A stretch of DNA of 64,000 bases, taken from positions 1 through 64,000 of the forward strand of contig DASUZK010000100.1 of NCBI GenBank assembly GCA_036376915.1. Direction: 5' to 3'. Numbering within the stretch: position 1 is the stretch's first letter; every line of letters starts with the position of its first letter. The translations under genes and the position numbers were made by a program. Positions 25,161-34,900 of this stretch are shown piece after piece. This DNA comes from VRUE01 sp036376915 (lineage in GTDB: Bacteria; Actinomycetota; Thermoleophilia; Solirubrobacterales; 70-9). The notes under the pieces are model-generated. The model saw only the letters and a list, made by a program, of their open reading frames with translations. It was not told the DNA's origin and ran no database searches.

Positions 25161-26510
25161 CTATTCGCCTTCGGGCGGAGCTTCTTCGGGCGTAGCTTCG
25201 GGGGTGCCTTCAGGGGCCACCCCGGCTGGGAGTTCGGTGCTTTCGGGCGCGGCCGCTTCGAGCTTCGACGGACGCGGCCGCTGGACGAGCGCCTGCCCTT
25301 CGGGTTCCAGGACCGTCACCGAGCCCGGCTGGGCCGGTTTGATCGGGGTAATCAGGGCCGGGCAAGCTTCCGGCGGTTCGGCCGGGTTGGCTTCGTAGCA
25401 GGCCGGGTTGGCTTCGGCCGGGCGGCCGTCGCTCTCGTAGTTGGCGCAGCGGGCGATCATGACCTCCGAGGTGCAGAACGTGCGCGAGGCCCAGGTGCTT
25501 TCGTAGTTGCGAAGGAAGGCGTTGAAGGACTGTGTGGCCAACTGTTCGGTCAGCTGGGCGCTGATCTGCGATTCCGCTTCTTCGAGTGACTGGACTTTCT
25601 GAGGAGTGATCTTCGCCACTTCGAAGATCACGAAGCCGCGGCTTTCCCTCAGCGGCCCTTCGAGCTCGCCTTGTTCCGCCGCGAAGACCACCGCGTTCAG
25701 AGGTTCGGCCACCCCCCCTTCGGAGATGCCCGTCTGGAGCCCGCCTTTGTTTTTCGTCGCCGGGTCCGTCGAGTACTTCTTCGTGACCTCTTCCCAACTT
25801 TCGGTCGAGTCGTCCTTTTCGAGCTCGGCCTTGGCTTCTTCGACCTTCGACTCGTCCTTGTTGACGACGATCCGGATGTCGCGGCTCTCGGGCGTCGTGA
25901 ACTGGCTGGCACTCGCCGCTTCGTAGTAGTCCTCGATTTCGCTGCTGCTCGGAGTCGGCGCTTCTTCCTGGACCTTGGCCTGGATCTTCCCGCTGAGGAT
26001 CTGGAGGGTGACCCGCCGGTTGACGTCCTCAGTCGTGTACCGGGATTCCTTGAGGAATTCTTGGTACTGCTTCTCGGACTGGAAGGACTGTTCCTTGAGT
26101 TTCTTCAGTTCGGTGTCGACTTCCTGCTGCGTTACCGGGGGGAAGCCCATTTCCGCCGCCTCGCCCTGGATCCAGATCGAGTCGAGCAATTCGCCGAGCG
26201 CGGTTTCCCTGAGGCCGTCGTACTGTTCGTCGCCGGGCTTGGGGATGGGTGAGATCTGGGATTCCGCCGCGGCCTGGACGATGCCGTGGTTCAGTTCCTC
26301 CTCGGTGATCGTGCCGATGTCGCCGGGAACGTCCTCGACCACGGCGACGGCCCCGGAGGGGATGCTGGGATCGCCGATCCCGTTGGCGATCGCGATGCCG
26401 GCGAAGAGAAGAACCAGCAGGGCCGCGAAACCGACCAGGACGAGGCGCTTCAGCCCCGCCGCTTTGCTCTGCCGTTTATTCGACGCCACCGAGCGGGCAG
26501 CATAGATCAA
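25161..26510 (-). CDS. SurA-like exported peptidyl-prolyl isomerase/foldase
   Basis: This 449-residue protein has one N-terminal membrane/signal segment (LVLVGFAALLVLLFAGIAIAN, about residues 22-42). A SurA-type N-terminal helical domain follows (LNHGIVQAAAESQ, LLDSIWIQGEAAEMG), then a parvulin domain at about 205-320 (RDIRIVVNKDESKVEEAKAE, KYSTDPATKNKGGLQTGISEGG, GFVIFEVAKITP). The canonical His of the first parvulin strand is Arg, so isomerase activity is doubtful. The C-terminal 80 residues are Pro/Glu-rich with a Cys cluster. The gene is GAA-rich relative to its neighbours. GTG at 26489 is an alternative start. Confidence 0.8.
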   Translation of the reverse strand: MIYAARSVASNKRQSKAAGLKRLVLVGFAALLVLLFAGIAIANGIGDPSIPSGAVAVVEDVPGDIGTITEEELNHGIVQAAAESQISPIPKPGDEQYDGLRETALGELLDSIWIQGEAAEMGFPPVTQQEVDTELKKLKEQSFQSEKQYQEFLKESRYTTEDVNRRVTLQILSGKIQAKVQEEAPTPSSSEIEDYYEAASASQFTTPESRDIRIVVNKDESKVEEAKAELEKDDSTESWEEVTKKYSTDPATKNKGGLQTGISEGGVAEPLNAVVFAAEQGELEGPLRESRGFVIFEVAKITPQKVQSLEEAESQISAQLTEQLATQSFNAFLRNYESTWASRTFCTSEVMIARCANYESDGRPAEANPACYEANPAEPPEACPALITPIKPAQPGSVTVLEPEGQALVQRPRPSKLEAAAPESTELPAGVAPEGTPEATPEEAPPEGE

Positions 26511-26543
26511 ATGCGACCGGCAAGGGCCGGCGGCAGCGACGCC

Positions 26544-29500
26544 TCAGGGCGCGACGCTCGTCTCGGTTTCCGGCTCCTGGGCGTGCCTGGCGTCGCGGAT
26601 CGCGGCGGCCATCGCGAGGACCGCGGCAAGCCTCGCCTCCGGCTCGTCGGGAACCCGGACCGCGGCGGTCTTCTCGCGCCACTCGTACAACGCCCCCTCG
26701 ACCTTCTCGGCGAGGACCGCGGCGCCGTCGGAGTCGAGCTCGACCCCGGTCACGCTGAGACGGCCGCCGCGGAACTCGACGCTGCGCGCGCCCGCCAGGC
26801 CCAGTTCGATCCTGGCGCGCTGCAGCGCCAGCAGGTTCTCGGCCTCGGGCGGCGGCGGCCCGAAGCGATCGTCGAGCTCGTCGCGGATCGCCCGCAGCTC
26901 GCCGGGCTCGCGGGCCGCGGCGATGCGGCGGTGAACGTCGATCTTGGCGGCCTCGAAGGGGATGAAGGCGGCGGGAAGGTAGGCGTCGACGGCGACGTCG
27001 AGCCGCACCGGCTCCGGCGCCTCCTCCTCCCCGGCCGCCTCGCGCGCGATCCCCACCGCCTCGTCGATCATCTGGCAGTAGAGCTCGAAGCCGACCGCGG
27101 CGACGTGGCCGGACTGCTCCTCGCCGAGCAGGTCGCCGGCGCCGCGGATGTCGAGATCGCGCATCGCGATCTTGAAGCCCGAGCCGAGCTCGGTGTGGTC
27201 GGCGAGGGTCGAGAGCCTCGCCGCCGCCTCCTCGCTCAGCGCCTCCGCCGAGGGGTAGAGCAGATAGGCGAAGGCGCGCTCGCGAGAGCGGCCGACCCTG
27301 CCGCGGATCTGGTAGGCCTGGGCCAGCCCGAGCTGGTCGGCGCGCTCGACGATCAGGGTGTTGGCGCTGGGGATGTCGAGCCCGGACTCGATGATCGTCG
27401 TCGTCACCAGGCAGTCGGCGTCGCCGCGCAGGAAGCCGAGCATCGTCTCCTCCAGCCGCGTCTCGTCCATCTGCCCGTGCGCTTCGGCGAAGCGCGCCTT
27501 CGGCACCAGGCCACGCAGCCGCTCGACCGTCTCCGGCAGCGAGTCGATCCGGTTGTGGAGGAAGAAGGACTGGCCGCCGCGCTCCAGCTCGCGCTCGATC
27601 GAGTGCCGCACGAGGTCCTCGTCGTAGGGCCCGACGTAGGTCCGCACCGGGCGGCGGCCCTCGGGCGGCGTCTCGATCGTCGAGATGTCGCGCAGCCCGG
27701 CGAGGCTCATCTGCAGCGTGCGCGGGATCGGCGTCGCCGAGAGCGAGAGAACGTCGACCTTCAGCTTCAGCTGGCGCAGCAGCTCCTTCTGCTTGACCCC
27801 GAAGCGCTGCTCCTCGTCGACGATGACGAGGCCGAGGTCCTTGGCGCGGACATCGCGCGAGAGCAGGCGGTGGGTGCCGATCAGGACGTCGACCTTGCCC
27901 GCCTCGAAGCCCGCCAGCACCGCCTTCACCTCGGCCGGCTTGCGCAGGCGCGAGATCCCCTCGACGACGAAGGGAAGATCGGCGAGGCGCTCGCGGAAGG
28001 TGCCGAAGTGCTGCTGGGCGAGGATCGTCGTCGGCACCAGCATCATCACCTGCTTGCCGTCGGCGGCGGCCTTGACCGCGGCGCGCAGCGCCACCTCGGT
28101 CTTGCCGAAGCCGACGTCGCCGCAGACGAGCCGGTCCATCGGCTGCTCGGCCTCCATGTCGCCCTTGACCGACTCGATCGCTTCCACCTGGTCGGCGGTC
28201 TCGCGATAGGGGAAGGCTGCCTCCATCGTCATCTGCCACTCGCCATCGGCGCCGAAGGCGTGGCCCTTGCGGGTCCGTCGCTCCGCATACAGGTTGAGCA
28301 GCTCGCCGGCGAGGGCCCCGGCCGCCTTGCGGGCGCGGGCCTTCATGTTCTGCCAGCGCTTGCCGCCGAGGGCGGAGAGCGACGGCTCGCCGCCGGCGCC
28401 GACGTAGCGGCTCAGCTTCGCCAGCTGGTCGGTGGGGACGTAGACCCGGTCCTCGCCCTTGTATTCGAGGTAGAGGTAGTCGCGGGTGACGCCGCCGACC
28501 TCGCGCGTCTCGAAGCCGGCGAAGCGGGCGACGCCGTGGTCCTCGTGGACGACGTAGTCGCCGACCCGCAGGTCGCTGAAGGCGAGGCGGGTCCGCCCGG
28601 CGCCGGGGGCGCGGGCTTCGGCGCGGCGGCGGCGGTGGACGAGGCGGCGGAAGGGGTAGACGGCGAGGCGCAGCTCGGGGCTGACGAAGCCCTCGCGCAT
28701 GCGCGCCTCGGCGAAGGTCAGCCCGGGATCGGGCGAGAGGCGGCCGCCCTCGAGCAGGGCGGCGTCGAGCCGGTCCAGCCCGTAGCGCGCCCGCTCCGCC
28801 TCGCCGCGATCGTCGAAGGCGACCACCGTGCGGTAGCCGGAGCGGACCTGCTTCTCCAGCTCGGCCTCGGCCTCCTTGACGCTGCGGGCCGGCGACTCCG
28901 CCCGGGCGGCGCGGAAGGCGTCCTCGTCGTCGCTGCCGGCGGCCGCGAAGGAGAGCGCGGCGCGCTCGGCGAGCGGCGCCGCGACGTCGACGTAGAGGCG
29001 GCTGGCGTCCTCGGCGTGCATCGCGGTCGTCGCGTCCTCCCAGTGGTCGCGCAGCGCCGGCTCGATCTCCTCGGCCGCGGCGAGGACCACCGCGGCCGAG
29101 TCGGGCACCAGGGCCAGCGGGGGGCCGAAGCGGTCCAGGGGCAGGACCTCGGCCAGGCTCGGCGCCTCGCGGCCCTCCTCCTCGGCCTCCATCGCGGCCA
29201 GCTCCGCAAGCTCGCGGTGCTCCGCATCGAGCTCGGCGGCAGGCGCCAGCTCGACCCGCTCGGCGTCGCCCAGGGAGCGCTGGGTGAAGGTCGAGAACCA
29301 GCGCATCGACTCGACCTCGTCGCCGAAGAGCTCGATCCGCACGGCGCGCTCGACGGTGGCGCCGAAGACGTCGAGGATGCCGCCGCGCACAGCGAACTGA
29401 CCGCGCTCCTCCACCTGCTCGACGCGTTGGTAGCCAGCGGCGGCGAGATCGCGGGCGACAGCGCCGAGGTCGATCTCCTCGCCCTGGGAGATCGCGAACC

Positions 29501-29936
29501 CGGCCGGCCGCAGGGCGGCGTCGGGGACGGCCTCGGCCAAGGCGGTGGCGCCGGCGACGACGACCGCATCCTCCTCCCTCCCCAGGGCGTCGAGCGCGTC
29601 GATCCGCAGCCCGACCAGGTGCGGCGGCGGCGTCACGTGCGAGGCGAAGCCGGTGCCGCGCGAGGGGTAGAGGCGGACCCGTCGGGGGGTCAGATATGCG
29701 TGCAGGTCCGCGGCGAGGTCGCGGGCGGAGCGGTCATCGGCAGCGACCAGCAGCGCCGGGCGGCCAGCAAGGCCGCGATCGTCCTCGAGCAGCGCCGCGA
29801 GGAGCAGCGGCCGCAGCATCGCCGAGACCGGCACCTCGACCTTCTCCCCGCCCGAAACGGCCTCGCGCACGCGGCCGGTGAGCGCGTGGACGCGCTCGTT
29901 CTCGGCGGCGATCTCTATGAGCGGGCGAAGGGACAT
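26544..29936 (-). CDS. mfd: Transcription-repair coupling factor Mfd
   Basis: This 1130-residue translocase removes stalled RNA polymerase and recruits UvrA. The ATG at 29936 (MSLRPLIEIAAENERVHAL) fits the family; the frame stays open far upstream but without family similarity. Visible parts, by residue: UvrB-like N-terminal region (1-330), CarD-like polymerase-binding domain near 455 (VGDYVVHEDHGVARFAG), Walker A near 609 (GDVGFGKTEVALRA), DEEQ box near 705 (VIVDEEQRFG), helicase motifs SATPIPRTLQ, TTTIIESGLD and QIRGRVGRS, and the C-terminal TRCF domain (PEPVRLDVAVDAYLPAAFI). The gene is divergent from the FAH-family gene. Confidence 0.96.
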   Translation of the reverse strand: MSLRPLIEIAAENERVHALTGRVREAVSGGEKVEVPVSAMLRPLLLAALLEDDRGLAGRPALLVAADDRSARDLAADLHAYLTPRRVRLYPSRGTGFASHVTPPPHLVGLRIDALDALGREEDAVVVAGATALAEAVPDAALRPAGFAISQGEEIDLGAVARDLAAAGYQRVEQVEERGQFAVRGGILDVFGATVERAVRIELFGDEVESMRWFSTFTQRSLGDAERVELAPAAELDAEHRELAELAAMEAEEEGREAPSLAEVLPLDRFGPPLALVPDSAAVVLAAAEEIEPALRDHWEDATTAMHAEDASRLYVDVAAPLAERAALSFAAAGSDDEDAFRAARAESPARSVKEAEAELEKQVRSGYRTVVAFDDRGEAERARYGLDRLDAALLEGGRLSPDPGLTFAEARMREGFVSPELRLAVYPFRRLVHRRRRAEARAPGAGRTRLAFSDLRVGDYVVHEDHGVARFAGFETREVGGVTRDYLYLEYKGEDRVYVPTDQLAKLSRYVGAGGEPSLSALGGKRWQNMKARARKAAGALAGELLNLYAERRTRKGHAFGADGEWQMTMEAAFPYRETADQVEAIESVKGDMEAEQPMDRLVCGDVGFGKTEVALRAAVKAAADGKQVMMLVPTTILAQQHFGTFRERLADLPFVVEGISRLRKPAEVKAVLAGFEAGKVDVLIGTHRLLSRDVRAKDLGLVIVDEEQRFGVKQKELLRQLKLKVDVLSLSATPIPRTLQMSLAGLRDISTIETPPEGRRPVRTYVGPYDEDLVRHSIERELERGGQSFFLHNRIDSLPETVERLRGLVPKARFAEAHGQMDETRLEETMLGFLRGDADCLVTTTIIESGLDIPSANTLIVERADQLGLAQAYQIRGRVGRSRERAFAYLLYPSAEALSEEAAARLSTLADHTELGSGFKIAMRDLDIRGAGDLLGEEQSGHVAAVGFELYCQMIDEAVGIAREAAGEEEAPEPVRLDVAVDAYLPAAFIPFEAAKIDVHRRIAAAREPGELRAIRDELDDRFGPPPPEAENLLALQRARIELGLAGARSVEFRGGRLSVTGVELDSDGAAVLAEKVEGALYEWREKTAAVRVPDEPEARLAAVLAMAAAIRDARHAQEPETETSVAP

Positions 29937-29966
29937 CGGGCGGAACTCGCCATAATCGCAGCCGGT

Positions 29967-30902
29967 CTGAAGCTGCGGAACACACCCCAGGGAGTCATCG
30001 TCGAGGACCCGGAGCACGGGCGCTGGGTCCAGCTGCCCGCCGAGCACGACATGCTCGGCCTGCTCGCCGGCGGCGAGGGGGTCCGCCTGGAGGTCCAGCG
30101 CCTGATCGAAGCCGACGATGCCACCGTCGCCGACCCGGCCACGGCCGGACTCCCCTTCGCGGCCCGCTCGCTGCGCGCCTTCAGCCTCTGGCCCGCCCAC
30201 TACGAGGGCTCCGCCCGGGTGCTGGTCAAGCGCTTCTTCCCGGCGCCGGTGCAGCGGGCGGCGGCGGCGTACGAGCGGGTCACGCGCCGGACCTTCCCCC
30301 CGTTCAAGCCGAACAAGCGCTTCTACGAGGTCCCCGCCTTCTACGTCGGCAATCACGCCGCGATGCTGGCCGACGGCGAGGAGATGCCCTGGCCCTCGCA
30401 CACCGACTATCTCGACTTCGAGCTGGAGCTCGCCTTCGTGCTCGCCCGCCCGCTCGAGGACCCGAGCCCGGCGGAGGCACGCGAGGCGATCGGGGGCTGG
30501 CTCGTGCTCAACGACTGGAGCGCCCGCGAGGTGCAGGCGGAGGAGGTCCGCCACGGCGTGTTCGGCCCGGCGGTGAAGTCGAAGACCTTCGCCAACTCGA
30601 TCGGGTGCGACGTGCTCGGCGCCGAGGAGATGCCCGATTGGACCGCGGCCCGCGGCCGGGTGCGCGTCGACGGCGAGGTCTGGTGCGAAGGCGGCACCGC
30701 CGGGCCGGTCCACGACATCGGCGAGATGCTCGCCTACGCCGCGGCCGGCGAGCGGCTCGAGCCTGGCGACGTGATCTCGACCGGGACTATGCCCGGCTGC
30801 TGCGGGCTCGAGCTCGACCGCTGGATCCAGCCCGGACAGGCGATCGAGCTGGAGATCGACGGGATCGGCACGCTCTCGAACCGGATCGGGCCGAAGCGAT
30901 GA
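29967..30902 (+). CDS. Fumarylacetoacetate hydrolase-family protein
   Basis: The start is uncertain: no ATG or GTG lies at the expected place, and CTG 29967 (LKLRNTPQGVIVEDPEHG) gives a plausible N-terminus of about 311 residues. The core has YEVPAFYVGNHAAMLADGEE, DYLDFELELAFVLARP, GGWLVLNDWSAREVQ with acidic metal ligands, FGPAVKSKTFANSIGC, and the C-terminal GDVISTGTMPGCCGLEL with two Cys. Such enzymes hydrolyse C-C bonds of acylpyruvates or decarboxylate oxaloacetate; the substrate is unknown. The stop overlaps the ATG of the next gene (ATGA). Confidence 0.85.
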   Translation: MKLRNTPQGVIVEDPEHGRWVQLPAEHDMLGLLAGGEGVRLEVQRLIEADDATVADPATAGLPFAARSLRAFSLWPAHYEGSARVLVKRFFPAPVQRAAAAYERVTRRTFPPFKPNKRFYEVPAFYVGNHAAMLADGEEMPWPSHTDYLDFELELAFVLARPLEDPSPAEAREAIGGWLVLNDWSAREVQAEEVRHGVFGPAVKSKTFANSIGCDVLGAEEMPDWTAARGRVRVDGEVWCEGGTAGPVHDIGEMLAYAAAGERLEPGDVISTGTMPGCCGLELDRWIQPGQAIELEIDGIGTLSNRIGPKR

Positions 30903-31417
30903 GGAAGCTGCTCGCTGCCGGCTCGGCGCTGGGCCTGCTCGCCCACAATGCCTTCGAGACCCGCGCCGGGGTCGGGCTGGTCTTCGAGCCCTTCATCGGC
31001 CGCCGCGGCGCGTACGCCCTTTGGGGCGGCTACTTCCCGCTGATGCTCGCCGCCGCCCTGCGCGAGGGCGGAATGGCGCGGCGGCTGACCGCCTTCAGCG
31101 CCGGGATCGGAGTGGCGGGGGTCGCGGTCCACTTCAAGGCGTGGCCCTGGTCGCTTCACGGCGGGCTGCCGATGCTCGACGAAGCCGAGGGCCTGAGCGA
31201 GGATCAGCTTCCCGCCTACAACGCGGTGCTTTGGTTCTGGCTCGTCTGCAGCGCCCTCAGCCTGCCCGCCGCCAACCGACCCGGGTCGCGCCGCTTCGCC
31301 CTCGCCGGCCTGCTCAACTTCCCGATCCTGCTGGCCTCCGCCCGTCATCACTTCGAGTGGGCCCGCGAGCAGGCCGAGCTGCAGCCTGAGCGCTGGAGCC
31401 CGGCCCTGCGCAAATAG
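30899..31417 (+). CDS. Membrane protein of unknown function
   Basis: This 172-residue protein is translationally coupled to the FAH-family gene (ATGA overlap). It has several hydrophobic segments: LLAAGSALGLLAHN, ALWGGYFPLMLAAAL, FSAGIGVAGVAVHF, YNAVLWFWLVCSALSL and a C-terminal FALAGLLNFPILLASARHHFEW. Charged His and Trp residues near the ends suggest a small multi-pass protein. No family is recognised. The FAH neighbour hints at a metabolite-linked role; that is inference. Confidence 0.7.
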   Translation: MRKLLAAGSALGLLAHNAFETRAGVGLVFEPFIGRRGAYALWGGYFPLMLAAALREGGMARRLTAFSAGIGVAGVAVHFKAWPWSLHGGLPMLDEAEGLSEDQLPAYNAVLWFWLVCSALSLPAANRPGSRRFALAGLLNFPILLASARHHFEWAREQAELQPERWSPALRK

Positions 31418-31445
31418 CCGCCGATGGGCCTGAAACACGCCTCAT

Positions 31446-32300
31446 ATGGACGGTTTTAGTCCCGTCGGCGGAGGAAAGGGGGTTTTGTCGCTCACGTTCG
31501 ACAATCTGGGGGAGGCGGCGGAACTGGAGATGGGGGCACTGGCCGCGGACGCACCGCTGGGCGGCCACTTCACCGCGACCGAGGTGGTGCCGGCGCTGCT
31601 CGACCGGCTCGCGGAGCGGGAGCTGGCGGCGACCTTCTTCGTCGAGGGGCTGAACGCGGAGCTCTACCCGGACCTGCTGCGCGAGATCGACGCGAGCGGC
31701 CACGAGGTGGCCTACCACGCCTGGCGCCACGAGCAATGGGACGGGATGAGCGCCGCCGGACAGGCCGAGAATCTGGCGCGGGGCGTTTCCGCCTTCGAAC
31801 GGATTGGGCTCGATATCTCCGGCCTGCGCCCGCCCGGCGGCCGCCTCGGCCCCGGCGGCACGGCGGTCCTGCGCGATGCCGGCCTGCGCTACTGCTCCCC
31901 AGCCGGTGCCGGAGCCAGCGAGGACGGGGGCATCGCCCTGCTCCCCTTCCAGTGGCGGCATGTAGACGCCAGCTGCGTGCTGCCGCCGCTCGCCGGCGCG
32001 CGCGAGCAGATGACCGGCTCGCCCGACCCGGTGGAGCCGGCGGCCTTCGTCGCATCCCTGGAAGCGGCGATCGAAGAGCTGGCTACGGCGGGTGGCTTCA
32101 TGGCGATCGTCCTCCACCCCTTCATGCTCAGCTGGCTCGGCGATGAAAACCTCGCCGCCCTACTCGACCGGATCGCGGCTGCAGCCAACCATGGTGAACT
32201 CCGGGCACCCCGCTGCGACGAGGTCGCCAGCCACGTGCTCGCGCACCCCGGCCGGTTCGCGGGTGGCACCGTGCTCGATACGAGCAGCTGGGCCCAGTAG
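31446..32300 (+). CDS. Polysaccharide deacetylase-family protein (NodB homology)
   Basis: This 284-residue protein has LSLTFDNLGEA (metal/catalytic Asp), ELAATFFVEGLNAE, HEVAYHAWRHEQW with the metal-binding H-x3-H, LRPPGGRLGPGG, and LHPFMLSWLGD at the C-terminus. These are the NodB-domain motifs, so it removes acetyl or related groups from an N-acetylated sugar or similar substrate. There is no signal peptide, which favours a cytoplasmic or non-polymer substrate (urate- or allantoin-type relatives exist). It is followed 21 bases later by the GMC oxidoreductase gene, probably in one operon. Confidence 0.85.
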   Translation: MDGFSPVGGGKGVLSLTFDNLGEAAELEMGALAADAPLGGHFTATEVVPALLDRLAERELAATFFVEGLNAELYPDLLREIDASGHEVAYHAWRHEQWDGMSAAGQAENLARGVSAFERIGLDISGLRPPGGRLGPGGTAVLRDAGLRYCSPAGAGASEDGGIALLPFQWRHVDASCVLPPLAGAREQMTGSPDPVEPAAFVASLEAAIEELATAGGFMAIVLHPFMLSWLGDENLAALLDRIAAAANHGELRAPRCDEVASHVLAHPGRFAGGTVLDTSSWAQ

Positions 32301-32321
32301 ACAACCGTAGTATCTGCCGGT

Positions 32322-34157
32322 ATGTCCGCGCTGGGAGACGTGGCGGCGGCGATCCTGCCGCCCGAGGCCGGGGGACCCGATCCCGAGCGGGTGGCGAGCG
32401 TCGCCCGGCGGATGATCGACCGGATGCCCGCCGTCTCGCAGGCGGGGCTTGGGACAGCCCTGGTCGGGCTCGAGGCCTTTTCGCTGGCTCGCACCGGGCG
32501 CAGGTTTGGAGCCGTCCCGCCCGAGCGGCGCGAAGCGCTGCTGGGGGAGATTGCGCACCTCGGCGGCGCGCCCGCGCTCGACGCGGTCAAGTCGATCGTG
32601 CTGCTCGCCCACGGCGCCGACGCCTTCGCGGGGGAGATCGCGACGGTGGGCTCCCGTTACGAGCCCTCGCGGCCCGACGGCGCGATGAACCTCACCCCCG
32701 CTGCGGAGTGGCCGTCGGCGAGCCGCTGCGACGCGATCGTGATCGGCTCCGGGGCCGGCGGCGCCTTCGCCGCCCGGGCGCTGGCCCGGGCCGGGCTCGA
32801 CACGGTGATCGTCGAGGAAGGCGAACGCTGGACCGTGGACCGCATCCGCAGCTCCCACCCGCTCGACCGCTTCGCCTCGATCTACCGCGACGGCGGCACG
32901 ACGATGGCGTTCGGCAACCCACCGATCGCCCTGCCGCTGGGGCGCGCCGTCGGGGGCACGACCGTGATCAACTCAGGCACCTGCTACCGCCCTCCCGCGC
33001 CGGTGGCGAGGGACTGGTTCGAGAAGCACGGCCTGGCGCTCGCCAATCCCGAGCTGCTCGGCCCCACGATCGCCGACGTCGAAGCGACGATCGGTGTCGC
33101 GGCCGCGCCGATGGAGGTCCTGGGGCGCAACGGCGAGCTCTCACTGGAGGGCGCTGCGGCTCTCGACTGGCAGAGCGCGCCGCTGCGGCGCAACGCGCCG
33201 GGCTGTCGGGGCTCCTGCCAGTGCGCGATCGGCTGCCCCAACAACGCCAAGGGCGGCGTCCACCTGAACGCGCTGCCGCAGGCCTGCGAGGCGGGGGCGC
33301 GGATCGTCTCGGGTCTCCACGTGACGGAGGTGCTGGTCGGAGGCGGGCGTGCCGTGGGCGTGGCCGGGCGAGGCGCCGACGGAGACGAGGTACGCATCTC
33401 CGCACGACTCGTGGTCGTCGCCGCCGGCGCGATCCCGACCCCCCCGTTGCTGCGGCGCAGCGGTCTCGGGCGGCACCCGAGGATGGGCAGAAACCTCTCG
33501 ATCCACCCCGCGACCGGGATCACCGCAAGCTTCGAGGAAGAGGTGATCCCCTGGCGGGGAGTGATGCAGAGCGTCGGCATCGAGGAGCTGCACGAACGCG
33601 AGGGGATTCTGCTCGAGGCCACCTCGAACCCGCCGGGGATGGGCGCCATCTCGGCTCCCGGCTACGGCACGCACCTGCTGGGGCGTCTCGACCGCGCCGC
33701 CAATACGGCGACGCTCGGCGCGATGATCGCCGACGCGCCCTCGGGCCGGGTCTTCGGCACCCGGGCGCCGGTCGTCTCCTACCGCCTCGCACAGGCCGAT
33801 GAGCGTCGCCTGGCCACAGCCGTCGGGGCGATGGCGCGGGTGATGCTCGCCGCCGGTGCCAAAGACGTCGAACTCGGCGGCGGAGCGCCCGCGGTGCGGG
33901 ACGAGTCGGAGATCGAGGCGGCGGTGGAGCGGCTCGACGTGCGCCGCCTGCGCCTCGCCGCCTTTCACCCGACGGGCACGGCCGCCGCCGGCTCAGACCC
34001 CTCGCGCCATCCCGTCGACCCCGAAGGCCGCCTGCGCGGCGTCGATGGCGTTTGGGTCGCCGACGGCTCGGTCCTGCCCAGCTGCCCGGGCGTCAACCCC
34101 CAGATCTCGATCATGGCGGTTGCAGCCGGGGTGGGCGAGGCGGCGGCGAAGGCCTAG
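32322..34157 (+). CDS. GMC-family FAD oxidoreductase
   Basis: This 611-residue protein begins with an N-terminal helical domain (about 1-135) resembling gluconate-dehydrogenase subunit 3-like extensions. A dinucleotide-binding loop follows (CDAIVIGSGAGGAFAARAL, near 137-160). The substrate region has a Cys-rich patch (CRGSCQCAIGCPNN, about 298-311), and the GMC C-terminal motif runs from AFHPTGTAAAGSDPSRHPVDP to VADGSVLPSCPGVNPQISIM. It oxidises an alcohol, sterol or related substrate, unidentified. The stop codons of this gene and the convergent crotonase overlap within CTAG. Confidence 0.88.
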   Translation: MSALGDVAAAILPPEAGGPDPERVASVARRMIDRMPAVSQAGLGTALVGLEAFSLARTGRRFGAVPPERREALLGEIAHLGGAPALDAVKSIVLLAHGADAFAGEIATVGSRYEPSRPDGAMNLTPAAEWPSASRCDAIVIGSGAGGAFAARALARAGLDTVIVEEGERWTVDRIRSSHPLDRFASIYRDGGTTMAFGNPPIALPLGRAVGGTTVINSGTCYRPPAPVARDWFEKHGLALANPELLGPTIADVEATIGVAAAPMEVLGRNGELSLEGAAALDWQSAPLRRNAPGCRGSCQCAIGCPNNAKGGVHLNALPQACEAGARIVSGLHVTEVLVGGGRAVGVAGRGADGDEVRISARLVVVAAGAIPTPPLLRRSGLGRHPRMGRNLSIHPATGITASFEEEVIPWRGVMQSVGIEELHEREGILLEATSNPPGMGAISAPGYGTHLLGRLDRAANTATLGAMIADAPSGRVFGTRAPVVSYRLAQADERRLATAVGAMARVMLAAGAKDVELGGGAPAVRDESEIEAAVERLDVRRLRLAAFHPTGTAAAGSDPSRHPVDPEGRLRGVDGVWVADGSVLPSCPGVNPQISIMAVAAGVGEAAAKA

Positions 34158-34900
34158 GAAGGGGACGATCGGGGCCGGTGAGGCAAGCCTGGCCCCGTCC
34201 GCTGCCACTCGACCTGACCGACGCCCTCGTTGGCAGAGCGGCCGACGACGTCATCCCACTCGTGCAGCATCGCCTTCAGCCGGGCGACCGCCTCTGGCGG
34301 GTGTGCGGCGACCTCGGCGGCGAGGGCGAGGGCAGCCTCCTCGGTGCTCGCAGCCGGCGCGACGCGGTTGACCAGGCCGAGGCGGAGCGCTTCGTCGGCG
34401 CCAACCGTGCGCGAGGTGAGCAGCAGGTACTTGGCAGCGGCCAGGCCGCAGAGGGTGACCAGGCGCGCCGGTCCGACCGGCACCCCGAGCGCGGCGCCGG
34501 GGAAGCGCATGCGCAGGTTGGATCCCCCGACGCGCATGTCGCAGGCGACGGCGATCTCGGCCCCACCGCCGACGACGTCGCCGTGACAGGCGGCGATCGT
34601 CGGCTTGGGGAAGGCGACGACGGCGTCGTAGAGGTCGGCGAAGAGCTGCATGCGGCGGACCTTGCCCTCCTCGTCGAGCTCCTCCTTGACGTCGGCGCCG
34701 GCGGAGAGGCCCATGTGATCGGAGGAGCTGATCGCGAGCACGCGCACGGCCTCGTCGGCGCGGGCGACCGCGAGGTGCTCGAGCATCTCGACCAGCATTT
34801 GGGTGTCGATCGCGTTGCGCGACTCCGGCCGCACCAGACGCAGCACCGCCACCCCCTGCTCGTCCGCCTCGTAGCTCGTCACCTCGGTCGGGGCGCTCAC
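34154..34900 (-). CDS. Enoyl-CoA hydratase/isomerase-family (crotonase) protein, catalytic Glu not evident
   Basis: This 248-residue protein has the crotonase fold: RNAIDTQMLVEML, SSDHMGLSAGADVKEEL (CoA-pocket A-D/G-A-D-x-K), TIAACHGDVVGGGAEIAVACD with the oxyanion hole, and ALGVPVGPARLVTLCG. In active hydratases a Glu stands in the F-x-x-P-E-x-x-L-G stretch; here that stretch reads FPGAALG. Hydratase activity is therefore doubtful; isomerase, thioesterase or another crotonase reaction is possible. It starts at GTG and overlaps the end of pth (GTGA). Confidence 0.82.
   Translation of the reverse strand: MSAPTEVTSYEADEQGVAVLRLVRPESRNAIDTQMLVEMLEHLAVARADEAVRVLAISSSDHMGLSAGADVKEELDEEGKVRRMQLFADLYDAVVAFPKPTIAACHGDVVGGGAEIAVACDMRVGGSNLRMRFPGAALGVPVGPARLVTLCGLAAAKYLLLTSRTVGADEALRLGLVNRVAPAASTEEAALALAAEVAAHPPEAVARLKAMLHEWDDVVGRSANEGVGQVEWQRTGPGLPHRPRSSPS

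Noticed and set aside
26286..30902. Very long plus-strand open frame antisense to mfd
   Set aside because: It is the GC-rich shadow of mfd; only its last part (from about 29967) has family similarity and is called as the FAH-family gene.
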